From NCBI GenBank assembly GCA_017451525.1, contig JAFTOD010000004.1, positions 62,001-126,000 of the forward strand: 64,000 bases of DNA. The letters are read 5' to 3'. Source of the stretch: Paludibacteraceae bacterium. Its GTDB lineage: Bacteria > Bacteroidota > Bacteroidia > Bacteroidales > Paludibacteraceae. The notes under the pieces were generated by a model that saw only the letters and a program-made list of their open reading frames with translations, did no database searches and had not been told where the DNA came from. The translations under genes were made by a program, and so were the position numbers. This document shows positions 35,433-44,262 of the stretch, piece after piece (position 1 is the stretch's first letter; the number at the start of each line of letters is the position of its first letter).

Positions 35433-37202
35433 ATGAAAACAAAATATATTTTTCTATCCGTTTGGGCTGTATTATTAGCTCTTACGATGACTAGTTGCGA
35501 TAGTTTCCTCAACCAACCTCCATACGATGATTTTACAGATGAGGAATATTGGCAAAACGAGGACCAAGCACGTACCTATATGTATGGTTTCTATACTTCT
35601 ATTTTCTCTGGATATGGTACAGGCACTTCGCATGGCCCATTCCTAATGGGACAAACTTTAAATGATGATTTTGCTTCTGATGCAGAGCAAAAAGATTTGA
35701 CACCATTGGTGGTTCCAGAGGCTGACGGTTCTTGGAGTTTCAGCAATATTCGCAAGGCTAACTATGCATTAGCGAGCATTGAGCGCATTGATGCTACTCC
35801 TGCTGTCAAAAACCATTGGCGTGGTGTAGCACGATTCTTCCGTGCTTGTTATTATAGCAACCTCGTATTCCGTTATGGTGATGTACCATGGTACGATCGA
35901 GTTCCTAGATTGAGCGATAGCAAAGAGGATATGGACTATCTCTATAAAGACCGCGACCCACGTGCGTTTGTGGACTCTTGTATCATGGCTGATTTCCAAT
36001 ATGCGATGGATAGTGTACGCGAAAATGATGGTCCTCAGCAGATTAACCGCTATGTGGTAGCTGCTATGGTTTCACGATTTATGTTGCGCGAGGGTACTTT
36101 CCTCAAGTACCATAATATTGATACCAAGTTGGCAGAACAATGCTTAACAATGGCTAAAGATGCGGCAGAAATGGTGATGAAGTCTAATAAATATGCTATT
36201 GCACCTTCCTACAACGCGCTCTTTACAAGCGAAGATTTAGGTAGTAATCCTGAAATTATTATGTATCGCCATTATGTAGATGGTGTCTTGGCGCATTCTA
36301 CACTTGCTTATTCCTACACCGAGGCACAAGCTGGATTGAGCCGCTCACTGGCGGAGGCGTTTGTCGCAAGCGATGGCTTACCTGTATATTCCAAAGATGC
36401 TAATTGGGTAGCACCTACTGCAGATGACTTTTTTGCCAATCGAGACTCTCGTCTAATTCAATGTATCCGTCCTAAATATTGTATTAAAGGCTTAGACAAC
36501 AAACCATTCAATTATGCTCTTTCTGGCTATTCTTGGAATAAGTTCATGGATGATAGCAAGGCCGACAAACCAGAACCTACTTGGGCAAGAGAGAAGAATA
36601 TAACCGATGCTCCTTGCGTGCGCTATGCTGAGGTTTTGCTCAACTATGCAGAAGCAGCATACGAGTTGCATTTGCTCACAGGCGCTGCGTTCACTCAAGC
36701 TGATTTGGACAAATCAATCAATCTCATTCGTGCACGTGCTGATGTTAATCTGCCTGCCCTACAGATGGTAGGTGACCAACCTGCTATCAATGGGGTAGCA
36801 TTTGATGATCCTAAGCGACTTGAAATCGAGAAAAATGCAGATGGTGGTATCACTCCTGCATTGCTTTGGGAAATCCGTCGTGAACGCCGTGTGGAATTGT
36901 GCATGGAGGGATTCCGTCTCAACGACCTCAAGCGATGGTGCAAATTGGATTATCTCTGGAATGGTTGTAACCCTGATATTCGCTATGGTGCATATATTCG
37001 ACTTAGTGACTATCCTACCAGAGGAACTGAGGTGGTTTTAGAAGACCCTAATGCTACTGAGGGCTATATCCTGCGCAATACACTCGGTCAACGCAACCGT
37101 CCAATCAAACGCAATTATATCAATCCTATCCCTTCTGGACAAATTACATTATATAAGACAAAAGGCTATACATTGTCTCAAAATACAGAATGGGGATGGT
37201 AA
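35433..37202 (+). CDS. SusD/RagB family nutrient-binding lipoprotein
   Basis: A 589-residue surface lipoprotein that closes the SusC channel like a lid. Signal peptide with Cys22 (MTSCDSFLNQPP); the typical helical TPR-like half contains ARFFRACYYSNLVFRYGDVPW (the second part is family-diagnostic), and the C-terminal part contains LWEIRRERRVELCMEGFRL, the strongest SusD signature, followed by DLKRW. It begins 27 bases after susC. Ligand unknown; context points to muropeptides or glycan chains from peptidoglycan. Confidence 0.95.
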   Translation: MKTKYIFLSVWAVLLALTMTSCDSFLNQPPYDDFTDEEYWQNEDQARTYMYGFYTSIFSGYGTGTSHGPFLMGQTLNDDFASDAEQKDLTPLVVPEADGSWSFSNIRKANYALASIERIDATPAVKNHWRGVARFFRACYYSNLVFRYGDVPWYDRVPRLSDSKEDMDYLYKDRDPRAFVDSCIMADFQYAMDSVRENDGPQQINRYVVAAMVSRFMLREGTFLKYHNIDTKLAEQCLTMAKDAAEMVMKSNKYAIAPSYNALFTSEDLGSNPEIIMYRHYVDGVLAHSTLAYSYTEAQAGLSRSLAEAFVASDGLPVYSKDANWVAPTADDFFANRDSRLIQCIRPKYCIKGLDNKPFNYALSGYSWNKFMDDSKADKPEPTWAREKNITDAPCVRYAEVLLNYAEAAYELHLLTGAAFTQADLDKSINLIRARADVNLPALQMVGDQPAINGVAFDDPKRLEIEKNADGGITPALLWEIRRERRVELCMEGFRLNDLKRWCKLDYLWNGCNPDIRYGAYIRLSDYPTRGTEVVLEDPNATEGYILRNTLGQRNRPIKRNYINPIPSGQITLYKTKGYTLSQNTEWGW

Positions 37203-37250
37203 TTTTATACGATAGTTAATTATTCAAATAACATAAATTAATAATCAATC

Positions 37251-38987
37251 ATGAAAAAGAATCTTTTTTTTCTTAGTATCGCCATGTTGAGCGTACTATT
37301 AGTGGGTTGTAAACCAGAACCTCAACCTCAAGACACAATTGAGGCTCTCATCAAATCTATCTCTATCAAAAACACCACGTACAATGGTGAGGTGGATAAC
37401 ACTACTTACACTGTGACATTCAATGATGTAGCGGCTGAGACCAACATCGATGCTATTCAATTTACTGCCAAACTTTCGTTGGGTGCTAAATTGGAGAAAG
37501 ACACCTACGATTTTACCCAAGGTGCTTCTGAAGATGGCAAACAATTGGTTCAAACCATCAAGGTTATCAATGGTACCAAAGAGCAGGCTTACACCGTCAT
37601 TATCAATCTTTCAGACCCTACATCGGATCCATTGCTTGATAAATTGGTAATGAAGAAGGCAAGCGACGGCACAGAAGTAACTGCACAAATCATTGATGGA
37701 GTACTCGCTTTGGGTATGCCAGAAGAGAGTGAAGCTACTTTTGTTAGCATCTCCGTTATTCCAGCACGTGCTACCTATAAGTTTACAACGATGCAAGATG
37801 ACAAATTGACTGCTGCTAATCCTGGTCAACTCGAACTTGAGTTTATGGGACGTAAAACAGTGATGGATATTACCTTCAAAGCAGCACCTACTCCTGGTGT
37901 AGAAATCGCTGCTGCTGTAGTTCATGATTTCTCTGTGGCTACTGAGAATGCTCCTGCTGAGTTCGCAGCGGAGAATACTCGTGGTACAGACTTCGATGGC
38001 GAGCATGTACTCGTGGTATCACGCAATGACGATGGTTCTGCATTCCCACATCTCTACAAAGTATCTGACCTTTTGGCTGACAACGCAGGCAACAAGATTG
38101 CTCTTAATACTACTGGTGTTGAAGGCGGTACACACGTTGTAAGTTCTGGTAGTTTAAACCACGGTCATATCTACATCTGTAACCTTACTACCGCTCTTAG
38201 CGCAGCTGATCCTCTCAAAGTATATCATTATGCGGATGCTAATGCTGCTCCTGAAGTTTGGTCTTGGGATGGTGTACTCAGCGTAACGGAGGATGGTGAT
38301 ACTATTGGTGCACCTGCTCGCATGGGCGATAATATCTCTGTTAACATTGATCAATCTGGTAATGGTTATGCTTTCTTCTGTGGACAAGAAGGTTCTGCTG
38401 AGAAAGTTTACCGCGTACAAATCACCAACTTCAATCAGTTCTCTAACCCTACTGAGATTATCCTTGACGTTCCATTCCCATACTATGGCTATGTGAACGA
38501 GGCGCCTGAAGCAGGTCAATATCTCTTCAAGAGCCACTACATGGCTGTTATCCGCTTAATGGATGCTAATGGTATTTCACTCATGGAAGATATTGAGTTG
38601 GACGCAACTGAGAGCGGTTTGAATCCTCGTAGTGGTGTGGATCCTCACGTGATTGTCTTCAATCGTGGTCGCTACCTCGTATTCTCTACTCCTTACAACA
38701 ATGGTAAGCGTATTGGTGCAGGTCCAGGTTTGTTTATGCAAGACATTACCGATGGTGTGGACACCAAGGCTGCACTCATCAAGTGGTCTGAAATGCTTTA
38801 TGATGAGGAGTATTTGTGGGAGCCAACCTATCACTACTCGCTTGACCCAACAGAACCTGATGCAAACAAAACTGTTGGCGCGTGTGCAGCGCAATGTAAT
38901 GCTGCAGAGGTAGATGGTAAACTCGTAGTCTTTACTGCTGCTACCAAAGCTGGTTTCGCACTTATCGAGTTCCCTAAAGCAAAGTAA
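37251..38987 (+). CDS. Surface lipoprotein with DUF5018-like and DUF4623-like domains
   Basis: A 578-residue lipoprotein (Cys20 in LLVGC). The first ~90 residues after the anchor (IEALIKSISIKNTTYNGEVD, later QAYTVIINLSD) look like DUF5018, a small sandwich domain common in SusE-position proteins. The C-terminal ~350 residues, containing TRGTDFDGEHVLVVSR, look like DUF4623. Its place directly after susD is that of a surface glycan-binding protein. Family names are from motif memory and should be checked; a binding rather than catalytic role is inferred from position. Confidence 0.7.
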   Translation: MKKNLFFLSIAMLSVLLVGCKPEPQPQDTIEALIKSISIKNTTYNGEVDNTTYTVTFNDVAAETNIDAIQFTAKLSLGAKLEKDTYDFTQGASEDGKQLVQTIKVINGTKEQAYTVIINLSDPTSDPLLDKLVMKKASDGTEVTAQIIDGVLALGMPEESEATFVSISVIPARATYKFTTMQDDKLTAANPGQLELEFMGRKTVMDITFKAAPTPGVEIAAAVVHDFSVATENAPAEFAAENTRGTDFDGEHVLVVSRNDDGSAFPHLYKVSDLLADNAGNKIALNTTGVEGGTHVVSSGSLNHGHIYICNLTTALSAADPLKVYHYADANAAPEVWSWDGVLSVTEDGDTIGAPARMGDNISVNIDQSGNGYAFFCGQEGSAEKVYRVQITNFNQFSNPTEIILDVPFPYYGYVNEAPEAGQYLFKSHYMAVIRLMDANGISLMEDIELDATESGLNPRSGVDPHVIVFNRGRYLVFSTPYNNGKRIGAGPGLFMQDITDGVDTKAALIKWSEMLYDEEYLWEPTYHYSLDPTEPDANKTVGACAAQCNAAEVDGKLVVFTAATKAGFALIEFPKAK

Positions 38988-39005
38988 ATCATATGAATAA
39001 ATAAG

Positions 39006-39035
39006 TATAGAGGCTGCCATGCGACAGCCTCTATA
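39006..39035 (+). terminator. Hairpin after the DUF5018-like gene
   Basis: TATAGAGGCTG pairs with CAGCCTCTATA, eleven pairs with an 8-base loop, followed by TTAC rather than a T-run. Probably a weak terminator or 3' stabiliser; the next gene starts 24 bases later. Confidence 0.6.
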
Positions 39036-39058
39036 TTACAATATACAGATAGGCTCTA

Positions 39059-39946
39059 ATGAAGAAAATATCACTTATTTTGTCTCTTTTATTGGCAGGT
39101 TTGTGGGCTTCACTTGCTGCACAAGATATTCTTACTATTTGGCGCAACAATGAGGCTATAGAATTCCCTATATCAGAGATTGATAGTATCACTTTCAAAA
39201 CGGATGTACCCCAATACATTGGTGAGTTTTCAGTAAAGCATGACAAGAAAGTCGCTTTTGCACCAGGTAACTTGCAGTATATCACAACTACTGGCACATG
39301 GCTTTTTGCTGCACAGCAATACGAATATATCGGTACTCGTAATATGGTTGATAATGCTTTTGCTGATACGATTGATCTTTTCGCATGGAGCACAGATACG
39401 GATCCATCTACTGCATGGGGAGTGACCCTCTCAGAAGATAATAGTCTTTTCAATGGAAATTTTGTAGATTGGGGAACGGCTATGGAGGATCGTAATACAT
39501 GGCGTACTCTTACCGCTGCGGAATGGGAATATTTGCGTGCACAGCGTAAAAATGCTTCACAACTCATAGGTGTTGGTTCTATAGAGGGAATACATGGTCT
39601 CATCCTATTGCCAGATAACTGGGAAGCACCTGCTGGTATCACTTTCAAAAGTGGTTACAGTGACAAGGAGTATAGCTCAGTGGCATTTGAGGAGTATCAA
39701 ACTTTTACAGCTGCACAGTGGGATTTGATGCAACAAGCTGGTGCTGTTTTTTTGCCATGTGCAGGATTCCGATTAGGAACCATGTTGGCATATATGCAAT
39801 TGGGCGGATTATATTGGACATCTTCTCCACACGCTGCATATGGTCCTCAGTTTGCTAGTTATTTCCTCTTCATGTGTGATGGAGCAGGTATAGGATACGA
39901 CAATCGAAGCGGAGGCAATGCTGTTCGTTTGGTAATGGATTTGTAA
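39059..39946 (+). CDS. Secreted FISUMP-like protein
   Basis: A 295-residue secreted protein with a signal peptide (1-~21). A short segment NEAIEFPISEIDSITF, common at the N-terminus of Bacteroidales surface proteins, is followed by the FISUMP-type domain: KKVAFAPGNLQYITTTGTW, QYEYIGTRN, IDLFAWSTD, NTWRTLTAAEWEYL and a C-terminal YWTSSPH...GNAVRLVMDL. These are related in fold to formylglycine-generating-enzyme/sulfatase-modifying domains, but the catalytic cysteines of that enzyme are not obvious here. No lipobox. Role unknown; last gene before a fresh promoter. Confidence 0.65.
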   Translation: MKKISLILSLLLAGLWASLAAQDILTIWRNNEAIEFPISEIDSITFKTDVPQYIGEFSVKHDKKVAFAPGNLQYITTTGTWLFAAQQYEYIGTRNMVDNAFADTIDLFAWSTDTDPSTAWGVTLSEDNSLFNGNFVDWGTAMEDRNTWRTLTAAEWEYLRAQRKNASQLIGVGSIEGIHGLILLPDNWEAPAGITFKSGYSDKEYSSVAFEEYQTFTAAQWDLMQQAGAVFLPCAGFRLGTMLAYMQLGGLYWTSSPHAAYGPQFASYFLFMCDGAGIGYDNRSGGNAVRLVMDL

Positions 39947-39975
39947 GCGTCAATGACTTCGTCTAACAAAATAAT

Positions 39976-40006
39976 TTGCATATTTCCGAAAAAAGTAGTA
40001 CCTTTG
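39976..40006 (+). promoter_or_regulatory. Promoter of namZ and the SSS symporter
   Basis: TTG (39976-39978), 20-base spacer, TACCTTTG (39999-40006), 28 bases before the namZ start. Confidence 0.83.
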
Positions 40007-40034
40007 TACCCACTTAACAGAAAACATCATTTGC

Positions 40035-41219
40035 ATGAAAAAGATTATCGCTATTATTGTTTTTCTATCTACTGCATGGCTGACGCTTTATGCTGAGCAT
40101 GTAGTTGTTGGTGCTGAGCAAACGAAGCAATATCTGCCTTTGCTCAAGGGCAAGCGCGTAGCACTCATGAGCAATCATACGGGTATTGTTATTCAAGGCA
40201 AAGATACCATTCATACTCTTGATTTGCTACTCAATCATGGCGTGAACGTCACTGCTATTTTCTCTCCTGAACATGGTTTTCGTGGTACTGCGCGTGAGGG
40301 CGAACACGTAGCCAGCAGTGTGGACGAAAAAACAGGCATACCTATTCTTTCGCTTTACGATGGCAAAAGTCATCGTCCATCCAAAGAGTCAATGGCTACT
40401 TTTGATATTTTGATTACGGATATTCAAGATGTAGGATTGCGCTTCTACACCTATTATATTACCATGTTCCGTTTAATGGATGCGTGCGCGCATGAGGGCA
40501 AGCAATTTATTGTCTTTGATCGCCCAAATCCTAATGGCTACTACGTGGACGGTCCAATCTTGGATATGAAACATAAATCAGGAGTAGGTGCTTTGCCTAT
40601 CCCAGTAGTCCATGGTATGACATTGGGTGAATTGGCATTGATGATAAATGGTGAATATTGGTTGTATGACTCTTTACAAGTGGACCTCACTGTCATACCT
40701 TGCAAGCACTATACTCACCAAACTCTCTATCGCTTGCCTGTAGCTCCTTCGCCTAACTTGCGCAATATGCTGTCGATTTATCTTTATCCAGCAGTATGTT
40801 TGTTTGAAGCTACGCCAGTATCGTTAGGTAGAGGAACTGATAAACCATTCTTGTGTTATGGTCACCCTAACTTTAATGCACCTCGTACCGAGGCAAGCAT
40901 ATACGGACCAGCCATCACGTTCACTCCTAATCAATCCACTCAGAAAGGACGTATTTGCGACGGTGTGGACCTGAGCAGAATGAGCGAAGAAGAAGCTCGT
41001 AAGGTCGGTTTCTCTTTGCGTTATCTGCTGGATGCTTATAAGCATCTCAATATGGACAACTATTTCTTCCGCCCGTTCTTTGAGTTGCTTGTAGGACAAG
41101 ATTACGTGCGTAAGATGATACTTCAAGGTAAGAGTGAAGAGGAGATTCGTGCCTGCTGGCACGAGGATGTGGCAAACTTCAAAATTCAACGCCGCCCTTA
41201 TCTCCTCTATGAAGAATAG
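40035..41219 (+). CDS. namZ: Exo-beta-N-acetylmuramidase NamZ (DUF1343)
   Basis: A 394-residue secreted protein of the DUF1343 family, shown in Bacillus subtilis and Tannerella forsythia to remove MurNAc from the non-reducing ends of peptidoglycan fragments. Signal peptide (1-~20). Family motifs: GKRVALMSNHTGI, FSPEHGFRG, LITDIQDVGLRFYTYY, DRPNPNGYYVDGP, PSPNLRN and FEATPVSLGRGTDKPF. Full length. It has its own promoter and is followed by a sodium-solute symporter 38 bases on, which could carry the released MurNAc or a disaccharide across the inner membrane. Confidence 0.92.
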   Translation: MKKIIAIIVFLSTAWLTLYAEHVVVGAEQTKQYLPLLKGKRVALMSNHTGIVIQGKDTIHTLDLLLNHGVNVTAIFSPEHGFRGTAREGEHVASSVDEKTGIPILSLYDGKSHRPSKESMATFDILITDIQDVGLRFYTYYITMFRLMDACAHEGKQFIVFDRPNPNGYYVDGPILDMKHKSGVGALPIPVVHGMTLGELALMINGEYWLYDSLQVDLTVIPCKHYTHQTLYRLPVAPSPNLRNMLSIYLYPAVCLFEATPVSLGRGTDKPFLCYGHPNFNAPRTEASIYGPAITFTPNQSTQKGRICDGVDLSRMSEEEARKVGFSLRYLLDAYKHLNMDNYFFRPFFELLVGQDYVRKMILQGKSEEEIRACWHEDVANFKIQRRPYLLYEE

Positions 41220-41257
41220 TTTAAAGTTTATAGATTATAGTTTAAAGGCTCAGATAT

Positions 41258-42718
41258 ATGAATCCATTAACCATTCTTATTGTAATAGCATGCTACTTTG
41301 CATTGCTTTTCTTGATATCCTACCTTGCTGGCCGCAAGGCGGATAACGCTGGTTTCTTCTCTGGTAACCGTAGCAGCAACTGGTTGCTTGTAGCCATGTC
41401 CACTATTGGTGCAGCTATTTCTGGAGTAACCTTTGTGAGTGTGCCTGGTATGGTCGCTACTTCTGGCTGGGCATATATGCAAATGGTACTCGGCTTCACG
41501 GTTGGTCAGATTATCATTGCCTATGTGTTAATACCATTGTACTACAAACTGAATCTCACCTCTATCTACCAATACCTGCAACAGCGTTTTGGTATGAACA
41601 CCTATAAGTCGGGTGCATGGCTCTTTTTTGTGAGCAAAATGCTGGGTGCTAGTGTGCGTCTGTTTGTTGTTGGCGAGGTGTTGCAATTACTTGTGTTTGG
41701 CCCGTTAGGCATACCTTTCTGGGTAAATGCCATCTTCACTGTACTGATTGTATATTTGTGCACTTTCAAAGGTGGTGTTAAGTCGCTAATATGGACCGAT
41801 TTGCTCAAGACCTGCTGCTTGATACTTTCGGTGGCGCTATGTATTTATTTCGTCTTGCGCGCAGGTGTGAATATTGATGGTTGGACGTCTAGTGACATGA
41901 CCCGTACGTTCTTCTTTGATAACCCCAAGGAGGGTACGTATTTTTGGAAACAGTTCCTTGCGGGTGTGTTCCTTGTGATTGCTACTACGGGTCTTGACCA
42001 AGACCTTATGCAGCGCACCCTCTCCTGCAAGAACCCTCGTGAGAGCCAGAAGAACCTTATTGTGGGCGCACTCATGCAGATTGTGGTAATAGGTTTGTTC
42101 CTATTCTTGGGCTTCTTGCTCTATTCATATGCAAACCAAACAGGTGTAGCATTGGTGAGTGCCGATGGTGCGCCATTGAAGGGCGATGATGTCTTCCCAT
42201 TCTTGGCAACGGGCAACTACTTTCCTGTGATTGTAGGTATATTGTTTATCATCGGTTTCATCGCTGCGGCATATTCGGCTGCGGGTAGTGCATTGACTGC
42301 TCTTACCACTTCTTTCACAGTGGATATACTGAATAAAGAGAAAGATGCTAACTTAACTAAAGTTCGCACGATAGTGCACATTGGTATGGCAGTTTTGATG
42401 GCAGTATGTATCTATGTCATTCACATTTTGAACAACGATTCTGTGATTCAGACGGTATATAAGGTAGCCAGCTACACGTATGGTCCATTGTTGGGTATGT
42501 TCTGCTTTGGTATCTTCACCAAGCGTCAGGTGCGCGACCGTTGGATTCCTCTGGTAGTGATATTGGCTCCAGTCATCACATGGATTATTGACGTGAATTC
42601 AGCCGTATGGTTCAATGGCTATGTATTCTCTCACGAGCGTTTAATCTTGAATGCTTTGCTCACATTCATGGGTATGGTTTGCTTATTGAAGGGTAGTGTG
42701 AAGACAAAACAAGGGTAA
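41258..42718 (+). CDS. Sodium:solute symporter family protein (SSS)
   Basis: A 486-residue inner membrane protein with about 13 hydrophobic helices throughout. The N-terminal helices carry the SSS signature (GRKADNAGFFSGNRSSNWLL, IGAAISGVTFVSVPG), and FIAAAYSAAGSALTALTTSF forms the sodium-site region. In gut Bacteroidales, SSS proteins next to glycan loci often carry N-acetylated or sialic sugars. Following namZ in the same transcript, this one may take up MurNAc, but the substrate is inference. A symmetric terminator separates it from the convergent rpoD gene. Confidence 0.9.
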   Translation: MNPLTILIVIACYFALLFLISYLAGRKADNAGFFSGNRSSNWLLVAMSTIGAAISGVTFVSVPGMVATSGWAYMQMVLGFTVGQIIIAYVLIPLYYKLNLTSIYQYLQQRFGMNTYKSGAWLFFVSKMLGASVRLFVVGEVLQLLVFGPLGIPFWVNAIFTVLIVYLCTFKGGVKSLIWTDLLKTCCLILSVALCIYFVLRAGVNIDGWTSSDMTRTFFFDNPKEGTYFWKQFLAGVFLVIATTGLDQDLMQRTLSCKNPRESQKNLIVGALMQIVVIGLFLFLGFLLYSYANQTGVALVSADGAPLKGDDVFPFLATGNYFPVIVGILFIIGFIAAAYSAAGSALTALTTSFTVDILNKEKDANLTKVRTIVHIGMAVLMAVCIYVIHILNNDSVIQTVYKVASYTYGPLLGMFCFGIFTKRQVRDRWIPLVVILAPVITWIIDVNSAVWFNGYVFSHERLILNALLTFMGMVCLLKGSVKTKQG

Positions 42719-42742
42719 GAAATAAGCAGTAAGTATAAAGCA

Positions 42743-42770
42743 ATAGGGTGTACCAAGCGGTACACCCTAT
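42743..42770. terminator. Bidirectional terminator between the symporter gene and rpoD
   Basis: ATAGGGTGTACC-AAGC-GGTACACCCTAT, twelve perfect pairs, 24 bases after the symporter stop and 18 bases from the rpoD stop, which converge on it. Confidence 0.85.
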
Positions 42771-42788
42771 CTTATTCATTTTTAGTCC

Positions 42789-43649
42789 TTATCCGAGATA
42801 CGTGCGGAGGATTTTGCTTCTTGAGCTAACCTTAAGCTTGCGTATCGCTTTTTCTTTAATTTGTCTCACGCGCTCTCGTGTGAGGTCCAATTCGATGCCA
42901 ATTTCTTCTAACGTTTTCTCTGGAACTCCAATTCCGAAGAAACTGCGTAAGATATCCGCTTCGCGTGGAGTAAGTTGTTCTAGTGCGCGATCAATCTCTC
43001 TTGAAAGCGATTCGTTGATGAGTTTGTAATCGGCATTAGGAGAATCTTCATTAACCATTACATCAATAAGGCTATTGTCTTCACCCTCTACGAATGGTGC
43101 ATCCACACTGACTTGACGTCCTGACATCTTGAGTGTGTCAGCAATCTTGTCCACAGGAATGTCTAAGATTTCAGCCAGCTCCTCAGCACTTGGCTTACGC
43201 TCGTGCTCTTGCTCGAAACGTTGGTAAGCTTTGTTGATTTTGTTGAGCGAACCTACTTGGTTTAGTGGCAGGCGCACGATACGTGCTTGCTCTGCAAGAG
43301 CTTGTAAGATGGACTGACGAATCCACCATACGGCATATGAGATGAACTTGAAGCCACGTGTCTCATCGAATTTTTCTGCTGCTTTGATAAGCCCAAGGTT
43401 GCCTTCATCAATCAAGTCAGGAAGGCTCAATCCTTGATTTTGGTACTGTTTTGCTACAGAGACAACGAAGCGTAGATTAGCGCGGGTCAATTCCTCAAGG
43501 GCAGCTCTATCACCATTGCGGATACGACCAGCCAACTCCACCTCACGATCAACCGAAATCAGTGGCTCACGACCAATTTCTTGGAGGTACTTGTCGAGCG
43601 ATGCTGACTCGCGGTTGGTAATGGATTTTGTGATTTTTAACTGACGCAT
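42789..43649 (-). CDS. rpoD: Primary RNA polymerase sigma factor (RpoD/SigA), short Bacteroidota type
   Basis: A 286-residue housekeeping sigma factor. Bacteroidota primary sigma factors lack most of region 1.1 and have about this length. Region 1.2/2 ([49 protein letters not shown], then [12 protein letters not shown]), region 3 and region 4 with the HTH ([19 protein letters not shown]) are complete. It recognises the TTG / TAnnTTTG promoters seen throughout the window. A tRNA-Arg gene lies 81 bases upstream on the same strand and may share its transcript. Confidence 0.94.
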   Translation of the reverse strand: MRQLKITKSITNRESASLDKYLQEIGREPLISVDREVELAGRIRNGDRAALEELTRANLRFVVSVAKQYQNQGLSLPDLIDEGNLGLIKAAEKFDETRGFKFISYAVWWIRQSILQALAEQARIVRLPLNQVGSLNKINKAYQRFEQEHERKPSAEELAEILDIPVDKIADTLKMSGRQVSVDAPFVEGEDNSLIDVMVNEDSPNADYKLINESLSREIDRALEQLTPREADILRSFFGIGVPEKTLEEIGIELDLTRERVRQIKEKAIRKLKVSSRSKILRTYLG

Positions 43650-43730
43650 GTGTACAGTTAATAGTTAATGATTAATAGTTAATATTCGAAAAGCAATCAT
43701 AATTTTTGATTCATAACTATCATTGCTTTG

Positions 43731-43804
43731 TGATCCGGTCGGGATTCGAACCCGAGACCCACAGCTTAGAAGGCTGTTGCTCTATCCAGCTGAGCTACCA
43801 GACC
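43731..43804 (-). tRNA. tRNA-Arg (anticodon TCT)
   Basis: A complete cloverleaf on the minus strand: acceptor GGTCTGG with CCGGATC (two G-U pairs), D stem GCTC/GAGC, anticodon stem ACAGC/GCTGT with loop CTTCTAA (anticodon TCT, positions 43770-43768), T arm with GGTTCGAATCC. Reads AGA and AGG. CCA is not encoded. Own promoter upstream. Confidence 0.95.
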
Positions 43805-43893
43805 ATCGCGCGTTAGCGCGAAAATAAACTGTGCTTACGCACAAAATCACCTATATAGGCACACAAATAAGTGCCTACAAAGGCAATTTGGGT

Positions 43894-43925
43894 GCAAAAG
43901 TACTGCTTTTTTTTGAATTATGCAA
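43894..43925 (-). promoter_or_regulatory. Promoter of tRNA-Arg (and possibly rpoD)
   Basis: Minus strand: TTG (43925-43923), 20-base spacer, TACTTTTGC (43902-43894). A leader of about 85 bases precedes the tRNA. Confidence 0.8.
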
Positions 43926-43942
43926 ATAATTTTGCAAATTTC

Positions 43943-44257
43943 TTACAAAAGTTCTTCAAAAAGCTTCTGCAAATCAGGCTTGCGCATTGCACCTACACTA
44001 CGATTTACCAATTCTCCATTCTTGAAAAATAAGATAGTTGGGATGTTCATAATGCCATATGCAGAGCATGTCTCATCATTTTCATCTACATTGAGTTTAC
44101 CTACGGTAATCTTACCTTCATACTCAGCTGCCAATTCTTCTACGATAGGCAACATCATCTTGCAAGGACCACACCAAGGTGCCCAAAAATCTACTACGAG
44201 GGGCTTGCCCTCTGCTAACAATTCTTGAAAGTTAGCATCTGTAATCTCTTTTGCCAT
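43943..44257 (-). CDS. trxA: Thioredoxin
   Basis: A 104-residue thioredoxin with the active site WCGPC (Cys29, Cys32), the buried Asp of VVDFWAPW, the cis-proline region MNIPTILFFKNGE, and a canonical length. It reduces disulfides in cytoplasmic proteins. It follows the ClpC-type gene by five bases in what is probably a porin-clpC-trxA transcript. Confidence 0.95.
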   Translation of the reverse strand: MAKEITDANFQELLAEGKPLVVDFWAPWCGPCKMMLPIVEELAAEYEGKITVGKLNVDENDETCSAYGIMNIPTILFFKNGELVNRSVGAMRKPDLQKLFEELL

Positions 44258-44262
44258 AGTTG

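Noticed and set aside
39006..39035. Link between this hairpin and the similar AGGCTGTCGCA stretch in the leader RNA (14853-14864)
   Set aside because: About 13 of 15 bases match on opposite strands, but the match is short and both are parts of separate stems; probably chance.
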